This document shows positions 1 to 7,904 of a stretch of 44,460 nucleotides of DNA, piece after piece. The translations under genes were made by a program, and so were the position numbers. The notes under the pieces are model-generated. The model saw only the letters and a program-made list of their open reading frames with translations. It was not told where the DNA came from and did not search any database. The first letter of the stretch is position 1. The number at the start of each line of letters is the position of its first letter. Source of the DNA: Streptococcus cristatus (GTDB lineage: Bacteria > Bacillota > Bacilli > Lactobacillales > Streptococcaceae); contig NZ_RJPR01000009.1 of assembly GCF_003943465.1 (NCBI RefSeq), positions 43,431-87,890 of the forward strand, read 5' to 3'.

Positions 1-116
1 GCCTCTCTTTTGGCCTTAGCAGCCACTACAGAGGCTGTAACAGCTGCTCTTATAGCTGCTCTTTGTTGATTTTTCAATATTTCTATTACAATATTTTCAC
101 TTATTTTTTCTGCCAT
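1..116 (-). CDS. Small helical protein, N-terminal part only (candidate T7SS lipase partner)
   Basis: The ATG at 116-114 opens a frame that stays open to the window edge, so only the first 38 residues are visible. The product begins MAEKISENIVIEILK and continues as an Ala/Arg/Lys-rich amphipathic helix. It is preceded by an AAAGGG ribosome-binding site and lies 38 bases after the lipase-domain gene on the same strand, so the two are probably co-transcribed. Small helical proteins next to type VII (Ess) effectors often act as targeting partners (the Lap or TlaA/TlaB type). That role is inferred only from position and helical composition, because the rest of the protein is outside the window. 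Confidence 0.55.
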   Translation of the reverse strand, partial: MAEKISENIVIEILKNQQRAAIRAAVTASVVAAKAKRE

Positions 117-154
117 AATTACCCTTTACTTATATCATTTAAACTTGAGTACAA

Positions 155-1872
155 TCAAGACAAGGCTGCCAAAATATCTCTAGCACTTTGAGCATCTACT
201 TGCTCAAGATTTTGTGCACACTGAATCATAGTTTGGGAGAAATTAGTTATCTTGGTTTCAAATTCTTTTAAATGACTGATATTTAATTCGTTAATCCCTG
301 AATCCCACAAGTTTTCAAAGGCCAGTTCTGACATTAGTCCCTCTATCTCAGAAGCAGACAGCAAACTTCCTAGAGTCTCAATAGCACTTCTCTTAGATTC
401 GATAAATTCCTTAAGATTCGATTCGGCATCAGCCAAGGCAGTTTTCACTTCAGATATCTTTTGTTCAATATCTGAGCTCGCCAATTCTACAGCTGTATAC
501 AGCAACTGAGTCCTTAGCAAAATGCGCTCGTTGTAACTGCCTGCACGCTTGATTCTCTCGTGTAAATTATTCGGATTATTAAGATCGAGATTCTTTCGAT
601 CCCAAGCCAAGGACTCCTTCTTTGCATCCTTAATGATTTTCGCATACTCTTTTTGATAATCCTGAAATACTTTTGAGAGTTCATCTTTATTGTTATAAAG
701 ATCAACAAGATCTTTATAACTTAGTCCTAATCTATCTTTTACAGTAAGGAACGCTTTGATAATTGTAGACTGATCCTTTCCATCAAGTAACAATTTGGCT
801 AATTTACTAAACTCCTCAGGACTCATGGTTACTAGTTTTTCAATCGCTTTTTCTGGAACATATTTTTTTAAATTTTCAATGCTCTTTTTGTCTAATTCCG
901 CAAGTTTATGACCTGCTTTCCATAACTCAGGATGGTAGTCCTCAGAAACAACCAAGAGATTTCCCTTACTATCTATCTGATAAGCGCCAAAGTCATGGGA
1001 GGAATGTTTATCCATCATATTTGTATATTCAATCGGAACTACCACTCTGACATCACCAAGTTGCTGTTCCCAAGGTTTCTCACGGTTAAGCATACTAACA
1101 GGATCAAAGGGATTAACATAATAAATCGTTTTATCGCTCAATTGCTTGATTTTATCATCACTATAGCCTGCTTTTTTAAAACTATTTGTAGGATCTGGAC
1201 CATCAAAAAGAACAATCTGACCAACCTTATTCAACTCTTTCTCATTAAGACCTGCGGCCCCTTGTATCGAAGTCATCGTCCCCAATGAATGAGCTGTTAT
1301 ATCCATCTTGGCATCTGGTGCTGCATATTGATTTAGTTCCGCAATTTTGGCCTTCATGCCTCCAGTAGCGTGTTTGGCTTGAGGAATAATTGCGTCTGTC
1401 AGAGCAAAAGCTGCATCATTGTAAACCCAGTCTTGAAAATTGAAATCACTTGGGTTATAAGTCTTCAAGTACTTAAACCCATCCTTTTGTACCTTATTTA
1501 TATCAATTCCAAAACCATCACTCCCACGAACAGCAAAATAGGTCTGTTTCGTATTTGGGTTGATTGTATCTGTATCCGTGACATAGTAAGCATTGTAGCC
1601 TGTCTTTTTGTCTTCAAGCAGTCCTTCATTGTCAGGTTGAAGATAAACCTTCCCTTGGTTGGGGAGATCAGTGCCACCACCTTGGGTAACTTGACCTTTG
1701 TTATCTTTTCCATCTATAGAGAAGTCAAATAATACAGATTTATTTTTTTTAACTTATTTTGCTGGTCTCTATTCAATTGGCCAAAAGCAAAGTTTGTAGG
1801 CCTATCTCTGTAGGCCGATTCTGCTAATGAAGCATATAGATTATCAAAACTTTTCAAATTCCAATTAGGCAA
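155..1872 (-). pseudogene. Lipase-domain protein with C-terminal helical region, frame broken at A8 (TslA-like T7SS toxin candidate)
   Basis: If one base is restored, the product is about 572 residues. The likely start is TTG at 1872, seven bases after a GGAGG that lies inside the upstream lipoprotein gene; the two genes overlap by 8 bp. The first frame reads 52 codons and stops at 1716-1714. The downstream frame picks up at the run of eight A (plus-strand T at 1743-1750) and stays open to 155. The N-terminal half is an alpha/beta hydrolase: an AHSLG nucleophile elbow (Ser about 196), Asp in VNPFDP (about 257) and His in HSSHDF (about 290-293). The C-terminal ~300 residues are mostly charged helices. 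Lipase first and helical targeting region last is the order of Staphylococcus aureus TslA, so a phospholipase toxin is the best guess. The break could be a mutation, a sequencing error, phase variation or slippage on A AAA AAA. Confidence 0.7.
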
Positions 1873-2308
1873 ATAATCTACCTCCAATTCTAATATCGGA
1901 TCCTATATACATATCATCTATATTTACTGTATTATCATCATTAATCGGTATATCTACTCCCCAACCAGAGTCTTTAATATTATTTATACGTCCAAAAACA
2001 TTTATATAATATTCAGGATTGGTAAGTCCGCCATCGCTCCATTGTGTCTGATCCCAATCAATCTGAACGGATTCAACTTTTGAATTTTGGGCTTTTACCA
2101 AATCTATAATTTCTTGTTCATGCTGTTTGAGATAAGCAAGCTGTTTTTGCTTGATAGCTTCCTTGTCATCTGCAATATCCTTTTTTGAAGAAGTGACTTT
2201 CTTATCTTCTTTATTGTTTTCTTTTTGAGTTACAGCGCATCCTCCTAGGCTTACTAGCGCTAGGATTGATGCAAAAGTTACAATTATGATTTTCTTTCGT
2301 TTACCCAT
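1865..2308 (-). CDS. Small lipoprotein, candidate immunity protein for the lipase
   Basis: The product has 147 residues. It has a classic lipoprotein signal: basic start MGKRKK, a hydrophobic core, and a lipobox ending LGGC at about residue 24. Lipid attachment to the outer face of the membrane is therefore expected. A Lys/Glu-rich linker (about 27-60) follows, then a small globular domain of about 85 residues. The gene sits directly before the lipase gene and overlaps it by 8 bp, with the lipase ribosome-binding site inside its last codons. In S. aureus the TslA lipase is neutralised by a lipoprotein, TilA, so an immunity role is inferred from topology and gene order. The sequence alone does not prove the family. 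Confidence 0.65.
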   Translation of the reverse strand: MGKRKKIIIVTFASILALVSLGGCAVTQKENNKEDKKVTSSKKDIADDKEAIKQKQLAYLKQHEQEIIDLVKAQNSKVESVQIDWDQTQWSDGGLTNPEYYINVFGRINNIKDSGWGVDIPINDDNTVNIDDMYIGSDIRIGGRLFA

Positions 2309-2421
2309 AGCTCCTCCTTGATTTTTTGATCCCCTACTTGCTTTCTAATGCCACAAATCAACAATTTGAAATTTTCTGAGTTTAATTTTAAAGCTTTTTC
2401 GTATGCTGTTTCTATGAATTA

Positions 2422-2449
2422 AGTATAACATTTTTCACTTGCCGAACAA
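2422..2449 (-). promoter_or_regulatory. Probable promoter of the lipoprotein-lipase operon
   Basis: On the minus strand TTGTTC (2449-2444) and TATACT (2427-2422) are separated by 16 bp. The site lies about 115 bases before the lipoprotein start, in an AT-rich leader with no other gene. No operator-like dyad was seen here. Confidence 0.45.
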
Positions 2450-2464
2450 GCCTAATACTTAGAA

Positions 2465-2498
2465 CTAGTAAAAATCGGCAGAAAGAACTCTGCCGATT
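2465..2498 (-). terminator. Rho-independent terminator after the MerR-family gene
   Basis: A perfect 10-bp stem (AATCGGCAGA at 2473-2482 with TCTGCCGATT at 2489-2498) has a 6-base loop and is followed on the minus strand by a T run. It separates the MerR gene from the lipase module. Confidence 0.85.
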
Positions 2499-2501
2499 AT
2501 T

Positions 2502-3242
2502 TTATTTGCTCTGACTTTTAACATACTGAACAATCACATCTGCTGTGTACTGAGCTGTCCCTGCCCCAAATTTGTCAATATTTTCCTTAAACTCTGGGTT
2601 ATAGACATAGCCTTTACCGATATGGCCGAAGACTTCAATAGAGCAGTCAAATCCATAAGTACGGATGGCTTGTAAGAGACGCGCTGCCTGCTCTTGATTT
2701 TCTGCTGCGTCAACTGGCAAGCCTTGCTGCATATTCTCTGCTAGACTTTGAAAAACTTGATTGAAGGCGGCGGCAGACTCTTCTTCACGTCCATTTTGAC
2801 GAGCTAGTGCTTCCGCCATGACTTCTTGACCATATTCTTCTACAGCCTTTTGGTGGTATTTTTGATTGTCTTCGTAGGCAAAACCTGCGAATTTTTCTTT
2901 CATTGTCATCTTTCTTTCTCCTTTTTCTTCTTGGATGGTTTTTCGCAAGGTAGAAATCAAGGTATCCAAGCGGTCTCTTTCCTGCTGCAAATACTCTAAC
3001 TGCCTCACCAGATGCGGCAATAAGGCCTGATCGTCCTGACTCAGCAGCTCTGCTATTTTCTCCAAAGAAAAGCCCAGATACTTATAGTAAAGGATGACCT
3101 GTAGCCGCTCTAGATCAGCTTGACTATACGTTCGGTAGCCATTTTCTGATTTGGCAGGGACCAAAAGACCAATTTTATCATAATGGTGCAGGGTTTTGAC
3201 AGAGACACCCGAAAGCTGCGCAGCTTCTTTGATATGATACAT
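2502..3242 (-). CDS. MerR-family regulator with TipAS ligand domain (TipA-like)
   Basis: The product has 246 residues. Residues 1-70 form a MerR winged helix (starts MYHIKEAAQLSGVSVKTL; YYKYLGFSLEKI follows). A dimerisation coiled coil spans about 75-110. The C-terminal ~135 residues match the TipAS antibiotic-recognition domain, with GKGYVYNPEFKENIDKFG near the end. TipA-type proteins bind peptide antibiotics or related hydrophobic ligands and activate transcription by twisting over-long promoter spacers. An internal start near MTMKEKFAGFAYEDN (about residue 112) could give a free ligand-binding domain, as happens in streptomycete tipA; it is preceded by AGGAGAAAG, which supports but does not prove internal initiation. 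The gene's own promoter has the expected 19-bp spacer. The ligand is unknown. Confidence 0.85.
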   Translation of the reverse strand: MYHIKEAAQLSGVSVKTLHHYDKIGLLVPAKSENGYRTYSQADLERLQVILYYKYLGFSLEKIAELLSQDDQALLPHLVRQLEYLQQERDRLDTLISTLRKTIQEEKGERKMTMKEKFAGFAYEDNQKYHQKAVEEYGQEVMAEALARQNGREEESAAAFNQVFQSLAENMQQGLPVDAAENQEQAARLLQAIRTYGFDCSIEVFGHIGKGYVYNPEFKENIDKFGAGTAQYTADVIVQYVKSQSK

Positions 3243-3263
3243 AAAAAACCTCCTTGCCCTTAT

Positions 3264-3294
3264 AGTATAAGCCCTGACCTTAGGGCAGAGTCAA
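3264..3294 (-). promoter_or_regulatory. MerR-type promoter with 19-bp spacer and dyad operator
   Basis: On the minus strand TTGACT (3294-3289) and TATACT (3269-3264) are separated by 19 bp rather than 17. A dyad, GCCCT-6-AGGGC (3271-3286 on plus), lies centrally in the spacer. This is the standard architecture for MerR-family activators, so the downstream gene very probably regulates itself. Confidence 0.8.
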
Positions 3295-3346
3295 GCTTTT
3301 TATGAAATTTTTTTAATCACTTTAAATTTTCAAAAGTAGCTAGCAG

Positions 3347-4093
3347 TTATTTATGAGAAACCATAGCAATAAAGCCCAGTTTTTCTTGATTCTTTTGGAA
3401 CATCTTAAACATCTTCATAAATTGGCCATAGTTCTCTTTTTTAAGGGCATTAAAGCAGATTTTCAGAGTACCACCCAGTCCTTCGTCATATATCATACCT
3501 CGAAGACTCATCAAGGTCATTTCGCCGACAAAAGTGTCTACACGATTAAAAGCGTGAGAACTTGCCAGCTGAATCCAGGAGCCTTCTGTCAGAGGACCGA
3601 CATTGACATTAATTGCACGAGATAGCTCTTCCCGGACATTCTCATCTTTTTGTTTGAGCATGACATCGTGGGTGAGGAGCACTCCACCCGGCTTCAGCAC
3701 CCGGTAGTACTCATCCATACATTTGGCCTTCCCCTTATCCGTCTGCATGGTCAGCATGGCTTCATTGATAACGATATCAAAAGAATTGTCATCATAAGGC
3801 AGCTTCATGGCATTAGCCTGCTCAAATGTGACGAGCTCACCAACACCAGCCTTGTCTCCATTAAGCTTAGCCTGAGCCAGCGCAGCCTTATCCAAATCAA
3901 CTGCAGTAATTTGGCAACCATATTTTTTAGCTAGCTCGATCGTGGTGGTTCCCATATTGCAGGCGACTTCTAGAACTTTCTTATCGCTGGAAAACTGCCC
4001 CTGCTCAATCAGCCAGTCTGTTGCCAGCTTGCCACCGGGACGAAGACGTTTCTTTCCTAATTTTGCTAAAAATTTATGACCTGCTTCTGCCAT
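3347..4093 (-). CDS. Class I SAM-dependent methyltransferase
   Basis: The product has 248 residues. A longer in-frame ATG exists at 4135, but the start at 4093 (MAEAGHKF) is preferred. It has GGAGG seven bases upstream, and a TATAAT-like box at 4129-4124 would put the transcript start inside the longer frame. The fold is a Rossmann methyltransferase: VLEVACNMGTTTIELA (motif I, about residues 41-56, with C-N-M in place of the usual G-x-G), an acidic residue in AVDLDKAAL, and YYRVLKPGGVLL in the later strand. It resembles UbiE/MenG-like and small-molecule methyltransferases. The substrate cannot be told from sequence. It is monocistronic in appearance, between the MerR gene and azlD. Confidence 0.75.
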   Translation of the reverse strand: MAEAGHKFLAKLGKKRLRPGGKLATDWLIEQGQFSSDKKVLEVACNMGTTTIELAKKYGCQITAVDLDKAALAQAKLNGDKAGVGELVTFEQANAMKLPYDDNSFDIVINEAMLTMQTDKGKAKCMDEYYRVLKPGGVLLTHDVMLKQKDENVREELSRAINVNVGPLTEGSWIQLASSHAFNRVDTFVGEMTLMSLRGMIYDEGLGGTLKICFNALKKENYGQFMKMFKMFQKNQEKLGFIAMVSHK

Positions 4094-4168
4094 TTCCGAA
4101 CCTCCATGATTTTGATTGCTTCCATTATAGCACAAAATATTATATTTTCAGATAATTCTTAGAATTTA

Positions 4169-4202
4169 GAAAAAACAGACCGAATCGACCGATTCAATCT
4201 GT
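4169..4202 (-). terminator. Rho-independent terminator after azlD
   Basis: As RNA from the minus strand, arms at 4190-4202 and 4175-4187 form a 13-bp stem with two G-U pairs and a 2-base loop (effectively larger after opening). A run of six U follows. It ends the tsaB-rimI-tsaD-azlCD transcript. Confidence 0.8.
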
Positions 4203-4214
4203 CTTGTATCTTCT

Positions 4215-4553
4215 TTACAGCCCAAGAGATCCGGCCAAATAGCGCAGCAAGGCCACCAAGACTACACCAAACACAACAGTTGCAATCAAGTTTTTATACT
4301 TAAAAGCCACATAGCTAGTCGGAAATACGGCTATTAAATCCAGCCATTTAAAACTCGGCAGCTGACCTGTTTTAGCATTGGTGACACTGGATAGGATAAG
4401 GGCAAAGATTATGGAAACTGGCAGATATTTGAGGAAACGCTCTACCATAGGCGGAAGCCCCTTGTACTTGACTAGGATAAAGGGCAAAACCCGCGGCATC
4501 CAAGTGACCAGGGCTGACAAAAGAATGGCCAGCAAAATATACTTACTTATCAT
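4215..4553 (-). CDS. azlD: Branched-chain amino acid exporter small subunit AzlD
   Basis: The product has 112 residues and about four hydrophobic segments (roughly 5-23, 43-60, 70-85, 90-110). This is typical of the AzlD family (TM segments and the WMPRVLPFILVKYKGLPP region). AzlD forms a two-component exporter with AzlC. Family members export branched-chain amino acids and confer resistance to analogues such as azaleucine. It overlaps the end of azlC by 11 bp, so the two are translationally coupled. A terminator follows. Substrate specificity is by family only. Confidence 0.9.
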   Translation of the reverse strand: MISKYILLAILLSALVTWMPRVLPFILVKYKGLPPMVERFLKYLPVSIIFALILSSVTNAKTGQLPSFKWLDLIAVFPTSYVAFKYKNLIATVVFGVVLVALLRYLAGSLGL

Positions 4554-5238
4554 CTAGAATCACCCCCACCGTACAGCCTAGTAAGGTTGCAAAAAGCACC
4601 GCCAGCGAATTTTGAAGTAGCGTAGTTAGGACTAAGTAGGCAAGGCCCACCACGCCCAAGACTAAAAAGAGCTTCTTTATCTTGACCCGTCGCAGCATGA
4701 TTGTAAATTGAGAGGAGAAAATGCCAATAAACATGGCGACTAGGGCAAAATCCAGGCCAAAGCTCTCAGGATTGGGCAGAAGGGCGCCGAGGGCAGTTCC
4801 TAAAATAGTACCCAAAATCCAAGAAGTATAACTCATGAAATTGTTACCCATCATCCAGCTAGCCGCAATCTCTTCTGTATGCACCTGCTCCCCCATCAAG
4901 ACCCCATAAGATTCGTCCGTCAAAAAAGAGCCAATGACAATATTCTGAGCCAAGCTAGACTTACGAAAAAGGGTTGAGGCATGCAGACAGAGCAAAAGAT
5001 GCCGAATATTTATCAGAAAAACAGTCAGTGCGATGGCCAAGACTGGCGCCTGCTGGGCAAATAAACCAATCATGGCAAACTGAGCACTGCCCGCATAAAC
5101 CAGAATACTCATCAACCCCATCTCCAAGGGATTCATATAAGGCGATGCCATGATGCCGCAGGCTAGACCAATCCCAATATAGCCCAGAGCCGTTGGCACC
5201 GCCGCTTGTGCCCCTTGTTTAAATGTCTGTCCGCGCAT
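4543..5238 (-). CDS. azlC: Branched-chain amino acid exporter large subunit AzlC
   Basis: The product has 231 residues. It begins MRGQTFKQGAQAAVPTALGY and carries several hydrophobic segments with the family signature YAGSAQFAMIGL and a conserved LTDESYG loop. It is a membrane protein that works with AzlD to export branched-chain amino acids. The start has an AAGGAG ribosome-binding site. It begins 9 bp after tsaD ends on the same strand, so it is probably read from the tsaB promoter; no separate promoter is visible. Confidence 0.9.
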   Translation of the reverse strand: MRGQTFKQGAQAAVPTALGYIGIGLACGIMASPYMNPLEMGLMSILVYAGSAQFAMIGLFAQQAPVLAIALTVFLINIRHLLLCLHASTLFRKSSLAQNIVIGSFLTDESYGVLMGEQVHTEEIAASWMMGNNFMSYTSWILGTILGTALGALLPNPESFGLDFALVAMFIGIFSSQFTIMLRRVKIKKLFLVLGVVGLAYLVLTTLLQNSLAVLFATLLGCTVGVILDDK

Positions 5239-5247
5239 TCTTCTCCT

Positions 5248-6258
5248 TTACTCCATGGTTTCAAAAGCCAGACTTGGCTTAGCATTCAGGTCCAAACTGG
5301 CAAAATTTTCCTTATTCCACTCACTGACACTGGCATAGGCAATCATACCAGCATTGTCTCCGCAGAGACGCAGTGGCGGAATGATCACCTTAACATCCTG
5401 AATCTCAGCTGCCAAGCGCTCTCTCAAGCCTTGATTGGCCGCAACACCGCCCGCCACGACCAGAGCCTTGACCGGATATTTTTCCAGCGCTTTCTTAGTC
5501 TTGGCCATGAGAATATCCATGACCGCCGCCTGAAAGCTTGCTGACAGGTCTTGATTAGACAAGACTTCTCCTTTTTGCTGGGCATTGTGGTGCAGGTTGA
5601 TAAAGGCCGACTTGAGACCGGAAAAAGAAAATTCCAGATTATCTTCCTTGATCATAGCCCGCGGAAAATCATAAATATCCTGTCCCTTATGAGCCAGCTG
5701 ATCAATCTCCCGACCTGCTGGATAGGTCAGGCCCATGACGCGACCGACCTTATCATAGGCTTCACCGACCGCATCATCTCGGGTTTCCCCCACAATCTTA
5801 TAATCACCAGCTTGACTGACATAGACCAGCTCAGTATGACCCCCGCTGACTAAGAGAGCCAGCAAGGGAAATTCCAAGGGCCCCACGCTCTGGGCTGCCA
5901 TCAGGTGTCCAGCCATGTGATTGACCGGAATCAAGGGAATATCATGAGCCCAAGCAAAAGACTTGGCCGCTGCCAAGCCGACCAGAAGCGCCCCAACCAG
6001 ACCAGGACCGTAGGTAACGGCCACCGCTGTGACTTGCTCCTCGCTAATCCCTGCTTCTGCCAAGGCTTCCTCAATACAAACCGTAATGACCTCCACATGG
6101 TGACGGCTGGCCACTTCCGGTACCACTCCGCCAAAACGCTTGTGGCTCTCAATCTGGCTGGCAATGACATTGCTCAAAAGCTCCGTCTCATTCTTCAGAA
6201 CCGCCACACTGGTCTCGTCACAAGACGTCTCAAAAGCTAAAATATATCTATCTTTCAT
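5248..6258 (-). CDS. tsaD: tRNA N6-threonylcarbamoyladenosine transferase TsaD
   Basis: The product has 336 residues, the usual length. It transfers the threonylcarbamoyl group from TC-AMP to A37 of tRNAs that read ANN codons. The ASKHA ATPase-fold start [16 protein letters not shown] is present, the metal ligands His114 and His118 are in HMAGH, and the nucleotide-binding SGGHTEL and [12 protein letters not shown] motifs are intact. It follows rimI with an 11-bp overlap. TsaB, encoded two genes upstream, is its required partner; TsaC and TsaE are not in the window. No anomalies were seen. Confidence 0.97.
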   Translation of the reverse strand: MKDRYILAFETSCDETSVAVLKNETELLSNVIASQIESHKRFGGVVPEVASRHHVEVITVCIEEALAEAGISEEQVTAVAVTYGPGLVGALLVGLAAAKSFAWAHDIPLIPVNHMAGHLMAAQSVGPLEFPLLALLVSGGHTELVYVSQAGDYKIVGETRDDAVGEAYDKVGRVMGLTYPAGREIDQLAHKGQDIYDFPRAMIKEDNLEFSFSGLKSAFINLHHNAQQKGEVLSNQDLSASFQAAVMDILMAKTKKALEKYPVKALVVAGGVAANQGLRERLAAEIQDVKVIIPPLRLCGDNAGMIAYASVSEWNKENFASLDLNAKPSLAFETME

Positions 6259-6700
6259 GAATCTCTCTTTTCATAACAATCGCATCTTCCACCGGTGCAT
6301 GGTAGTAGGCCTTCCGCCGCGCGATTTCTTTAAATTTTTCTTTTTTGTAAAATAGCAGAGCTGGCATGTTTGACTCCCTCACTTCAAGGAAAATTTCTTT
6401 GTCAGCTGGCAAAAAGTCAAACAAGGCTGTCCCGATTTTCTGTCCCTGATAGCTAGGCAATACAGCAATCTGCAGAACTTCTGCTTCAAAATCGGTCTCC
6501 TGCCAGACTAAAAAACCAACAAGCTGACTCCCATCTGCTGCTAGCGCACAGCTATTCACATCCGAGCGCAGAACTTCTTCCACTTGGCTCGCTGTCCAAG
6601 GACAAACCTCATAGACTGCAAGTAAGAGCTGTTCCAGCTCTTTTGCGAGAGGTGCCGCGTCCACATCCGAGTTGGCGCTCCATTTTCTCATCTCAATCAT
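6248..6700 (-). CDS. rimI: Ribosomal protein S18 alanine N-acetyltransferase RimI
   Basis: The product has 150 residues from the ATG at 6700, whose ATGA overlaps the tsaB stop. A longer frame (to 6748) only covers the end of tsaB in another phase and is rejected. It is a GNAT acetyltransferase: beta-strand [19 protein letters not shown] gives the acetyl-CoA loop (Q-x-x-x-G), followed by [20 protein letters not shown], which is typical of RimI. RimI acetylates the N-terminal Ala of S18. Its position between tsaB and tsaD is common in Firmicutes. Other protein substrates are possible. Confidence 0.9.
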   Translation of the reverse strand: MIEMRKWSANSDVDAAPLAKELEQLLLAVYEVCPWTASQVEEVLRSDVNSCALAADGSQLVGFLVWQETDFEAEVLQIAVLPSYQGQKIGTALFDFLPADKEIFLEVRESNMPALLFYKKEKFKEIARRKAYYHAPVEDAIVMKREIHER

Positions 6701-7386
6701 AGGCGCTGAATGTAAGAATCGCTGGATTCTTGGTGGTGCTTGAGCCAATTTTCCTCGGCCTCTACCCGTTTGAGATAGTTAGGAACAAAGTCATGAATAG
6801 ACTGGACTGGCAAGTCTAGACCGATACGACCAATAGCTGCCGCGTCTGGCAAGGTCGGCTGAATGGCAGCCAGAGGAAGAGCCGCTTCAATCTGCTCCGC
6901 AAAAGCCGTCGTTTCTCCGACAAAGGTGACTGATTGGTTAGCGGCGCCAGCCATTTCCAACACCTCTGCCAAAGGCAGATGAGCTTCTGGTCGTACAGCC
7001 TGACCAGACTGGTAAAAGCCAGCATAGACATTATTGCGGCGGGCATCCATGATGGGAATGACCAAACCTTCCACCTGCTCTGGTACTAAAGCCAGCAGAC
7101 TAGATACACCGACCAGCTCAATCTTGAGGGTATGAGCCAGAGTCTTGGCTGTCGCCACCGCAATTCTCAAACCTGTGTAGCTGCCTGGCCCCTGCGCCAC
7201 CACGATCCGATCCAAATCTGTCGGTTTCATATCCAGACTATTCATCAGAAAATCAATAGCCGGCATAAGGGTAATGCTATGATTTTTCTTGATATTGAGC
7301 GTCACCTGCCCCAAGAGCTCCTTATTCTCTAAAATCGCTAGAGATAGAGCCTTATTTGACGTATCCATCGCTAAAATGTTCATCAT
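6697..7386 (-). CDS. tsaB: tRNA threonylcarbamoyladenosine complex dimerisation subunit TsaB
   Basis: The product has 229 residues. It is a TsaD-like ASKHA-fold protein with MNILAMDTSNKALSLAI at the start and the VAQGPGSYTGLRIAVATAKTLA region conserved. It lacks the TsaD metal site, as expected for the non-catalytic partner. It heterodimerises with TsaD for t6A synthesis. It is first in the tsaB-rimI-tsaD-azlCD run. The bacterial protein is normally essential. Confidence 0.95.
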   Translation of the reverse strand: MMNILAMDTSNKALSLAILENKELLGQVTLNIKKNHSITLMPAIDFLMNSLDMKPTDLDRIVVAQGPGSYTGLRIAVATAKTLAHTLKIELVGVSSLLALVPEQVEGLVIPIMDARRNNVYAGFYQSGQAVRPEAHLPLAEVLEMAGAANQSVTFVGETTAFAEQIEAALPLAAIQPTLPDAAAIGRIGLDLPVQSIHDFVPNYLKRVEAEENWLKHHQESSDSYIQRL

Positions 7387-7415
7387 TTTCTTCCTTAATC
7401 GAGTGTTTGCTTCTT

Positions 7416-7444
7416 ATTATACTACAAAAGCAGCGACAAGGATA
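7416..7444 (-). promoter_or_regulatory. Possible promoter for the tsaB operon
   Basis: A perfect TATAAT lies at 7421-7416 on the minus strand, 30 bases before the tsaB start. The -35 at 17 bp (ATCCTT) is poor. It is the only good -10 box before tsaB. Confidence 0.4.
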
Positions 7445-7525
7445 GAGAGAGGCAGTCATTTGATGACCCAGATTGTCCTCAAAAGCTTTTCTGAAAATCT
7501 CCACAAGATTTTCTCGGCTATGTCT

Positions 7526-7554
7526 TTTACTAAAAGCTGGTTTTATGATATAAT
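7526..7554 (+). promoter_or_regulatory. Probable promoter of rpoY-rnjA
   Basis: TTTACT (7526-7531) and TATAAT (7549-7554) are separated by 17 bp. This leaves an untranslated leader of about 110 bases that contains the hairpin at 7610-7636. Confidence 0.6.
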
Positions 7555-7605
7555 TGGTTAGAATTATATCGAATCAAGGTCAATCTACTACTCATAAAAC
7601 TGAAT

Positions 7606-7640
7606 AAAAGAAAACAGCTGATTAGCTGTCGTTTTCTGTA
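7606..7640 (+). promoter_or_regulatory. Terminator-like hairpin in the rpoY leader
   Basis: The arms GAAAAC-AGCT and AGCTGTCGTTTTC surround a GATT loop (about 7610-7636, with a 3-base bulge). An A-rich stretch precedes and TTTTC closes the stem. It lies between the promoter and rpoY, so it may attenuate, process or stabilise the transcript. No leader peptide was seen. Confidence 0.4.
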
Positions 7641-7670
7641 GCTTGATCGTGAAAAATGGAAGGAAATAAA

Positions 7671-7901
7671 ATGATTTACAAAGTTTTTTATCAAGAAACA
7701 AAAGAACGCAGTCCACGCCGCGAACAAACACGTGCCCTCTACTTAGATATAGAAGCAACTGATGAATTAGAAGGCCGCATCAAAGCCCGCAAATTGGTTG
7801 AAGAAAAGACTCCTTACAATATCGAATTTATCGAACTCTTGTCTGACAAACATTTGGAATACGAAAAAGAGTCAGGCGCCTTCGAATTGACGGAGTTGTA
7901 A
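7671..7901 (+). CDS. rpoY: RNA polymerase epsilon subunit RpoY
   Basis: The product has 76 residues from ATG at 7671 ([19 protein letters not shown]), with GGAAGG about seven bases upstream. An in-frame ATG 15 bases earlier has no such site. The sequence matches the small epsilon subunit of Firmicutes RNA polymerase (formerly DUF1447), including [20 protein letters not shown]. It binds the core enzyme; its role is accessory. It lies 3 bp before rnjA, the standard neighbour in lactic acid bacteria, and the two genes are co-transcribed. Confidence 0.93.
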   Translation: MIYKVFYQETKERSPRREQTRALYLDIEATDELEGRIKARKLVEEKTPYNIEFIELLSDKHLEYEKESGAFELTEL

Positions 7902-7904
7902 CCT

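Noticed and set aside
1498..1713. A 71-codon frame in the broken part of the lipase gene
   Set aside because: It is in a phase that does not match the lipase homology; the correct continuation is the frame that runs from the A8 site into the TTG at 1468.
1370..1732. A 120-codon plus-strand frame over the lipase gene
   Set aside because: It is antisense to the conserved hydrolase region and has no supporting features.
6701..6748. A 5' extension of rimI
   Set aside because: It overlaps tsaB in another phase. The ATGA overlap at 6700 is the normal coupled start.
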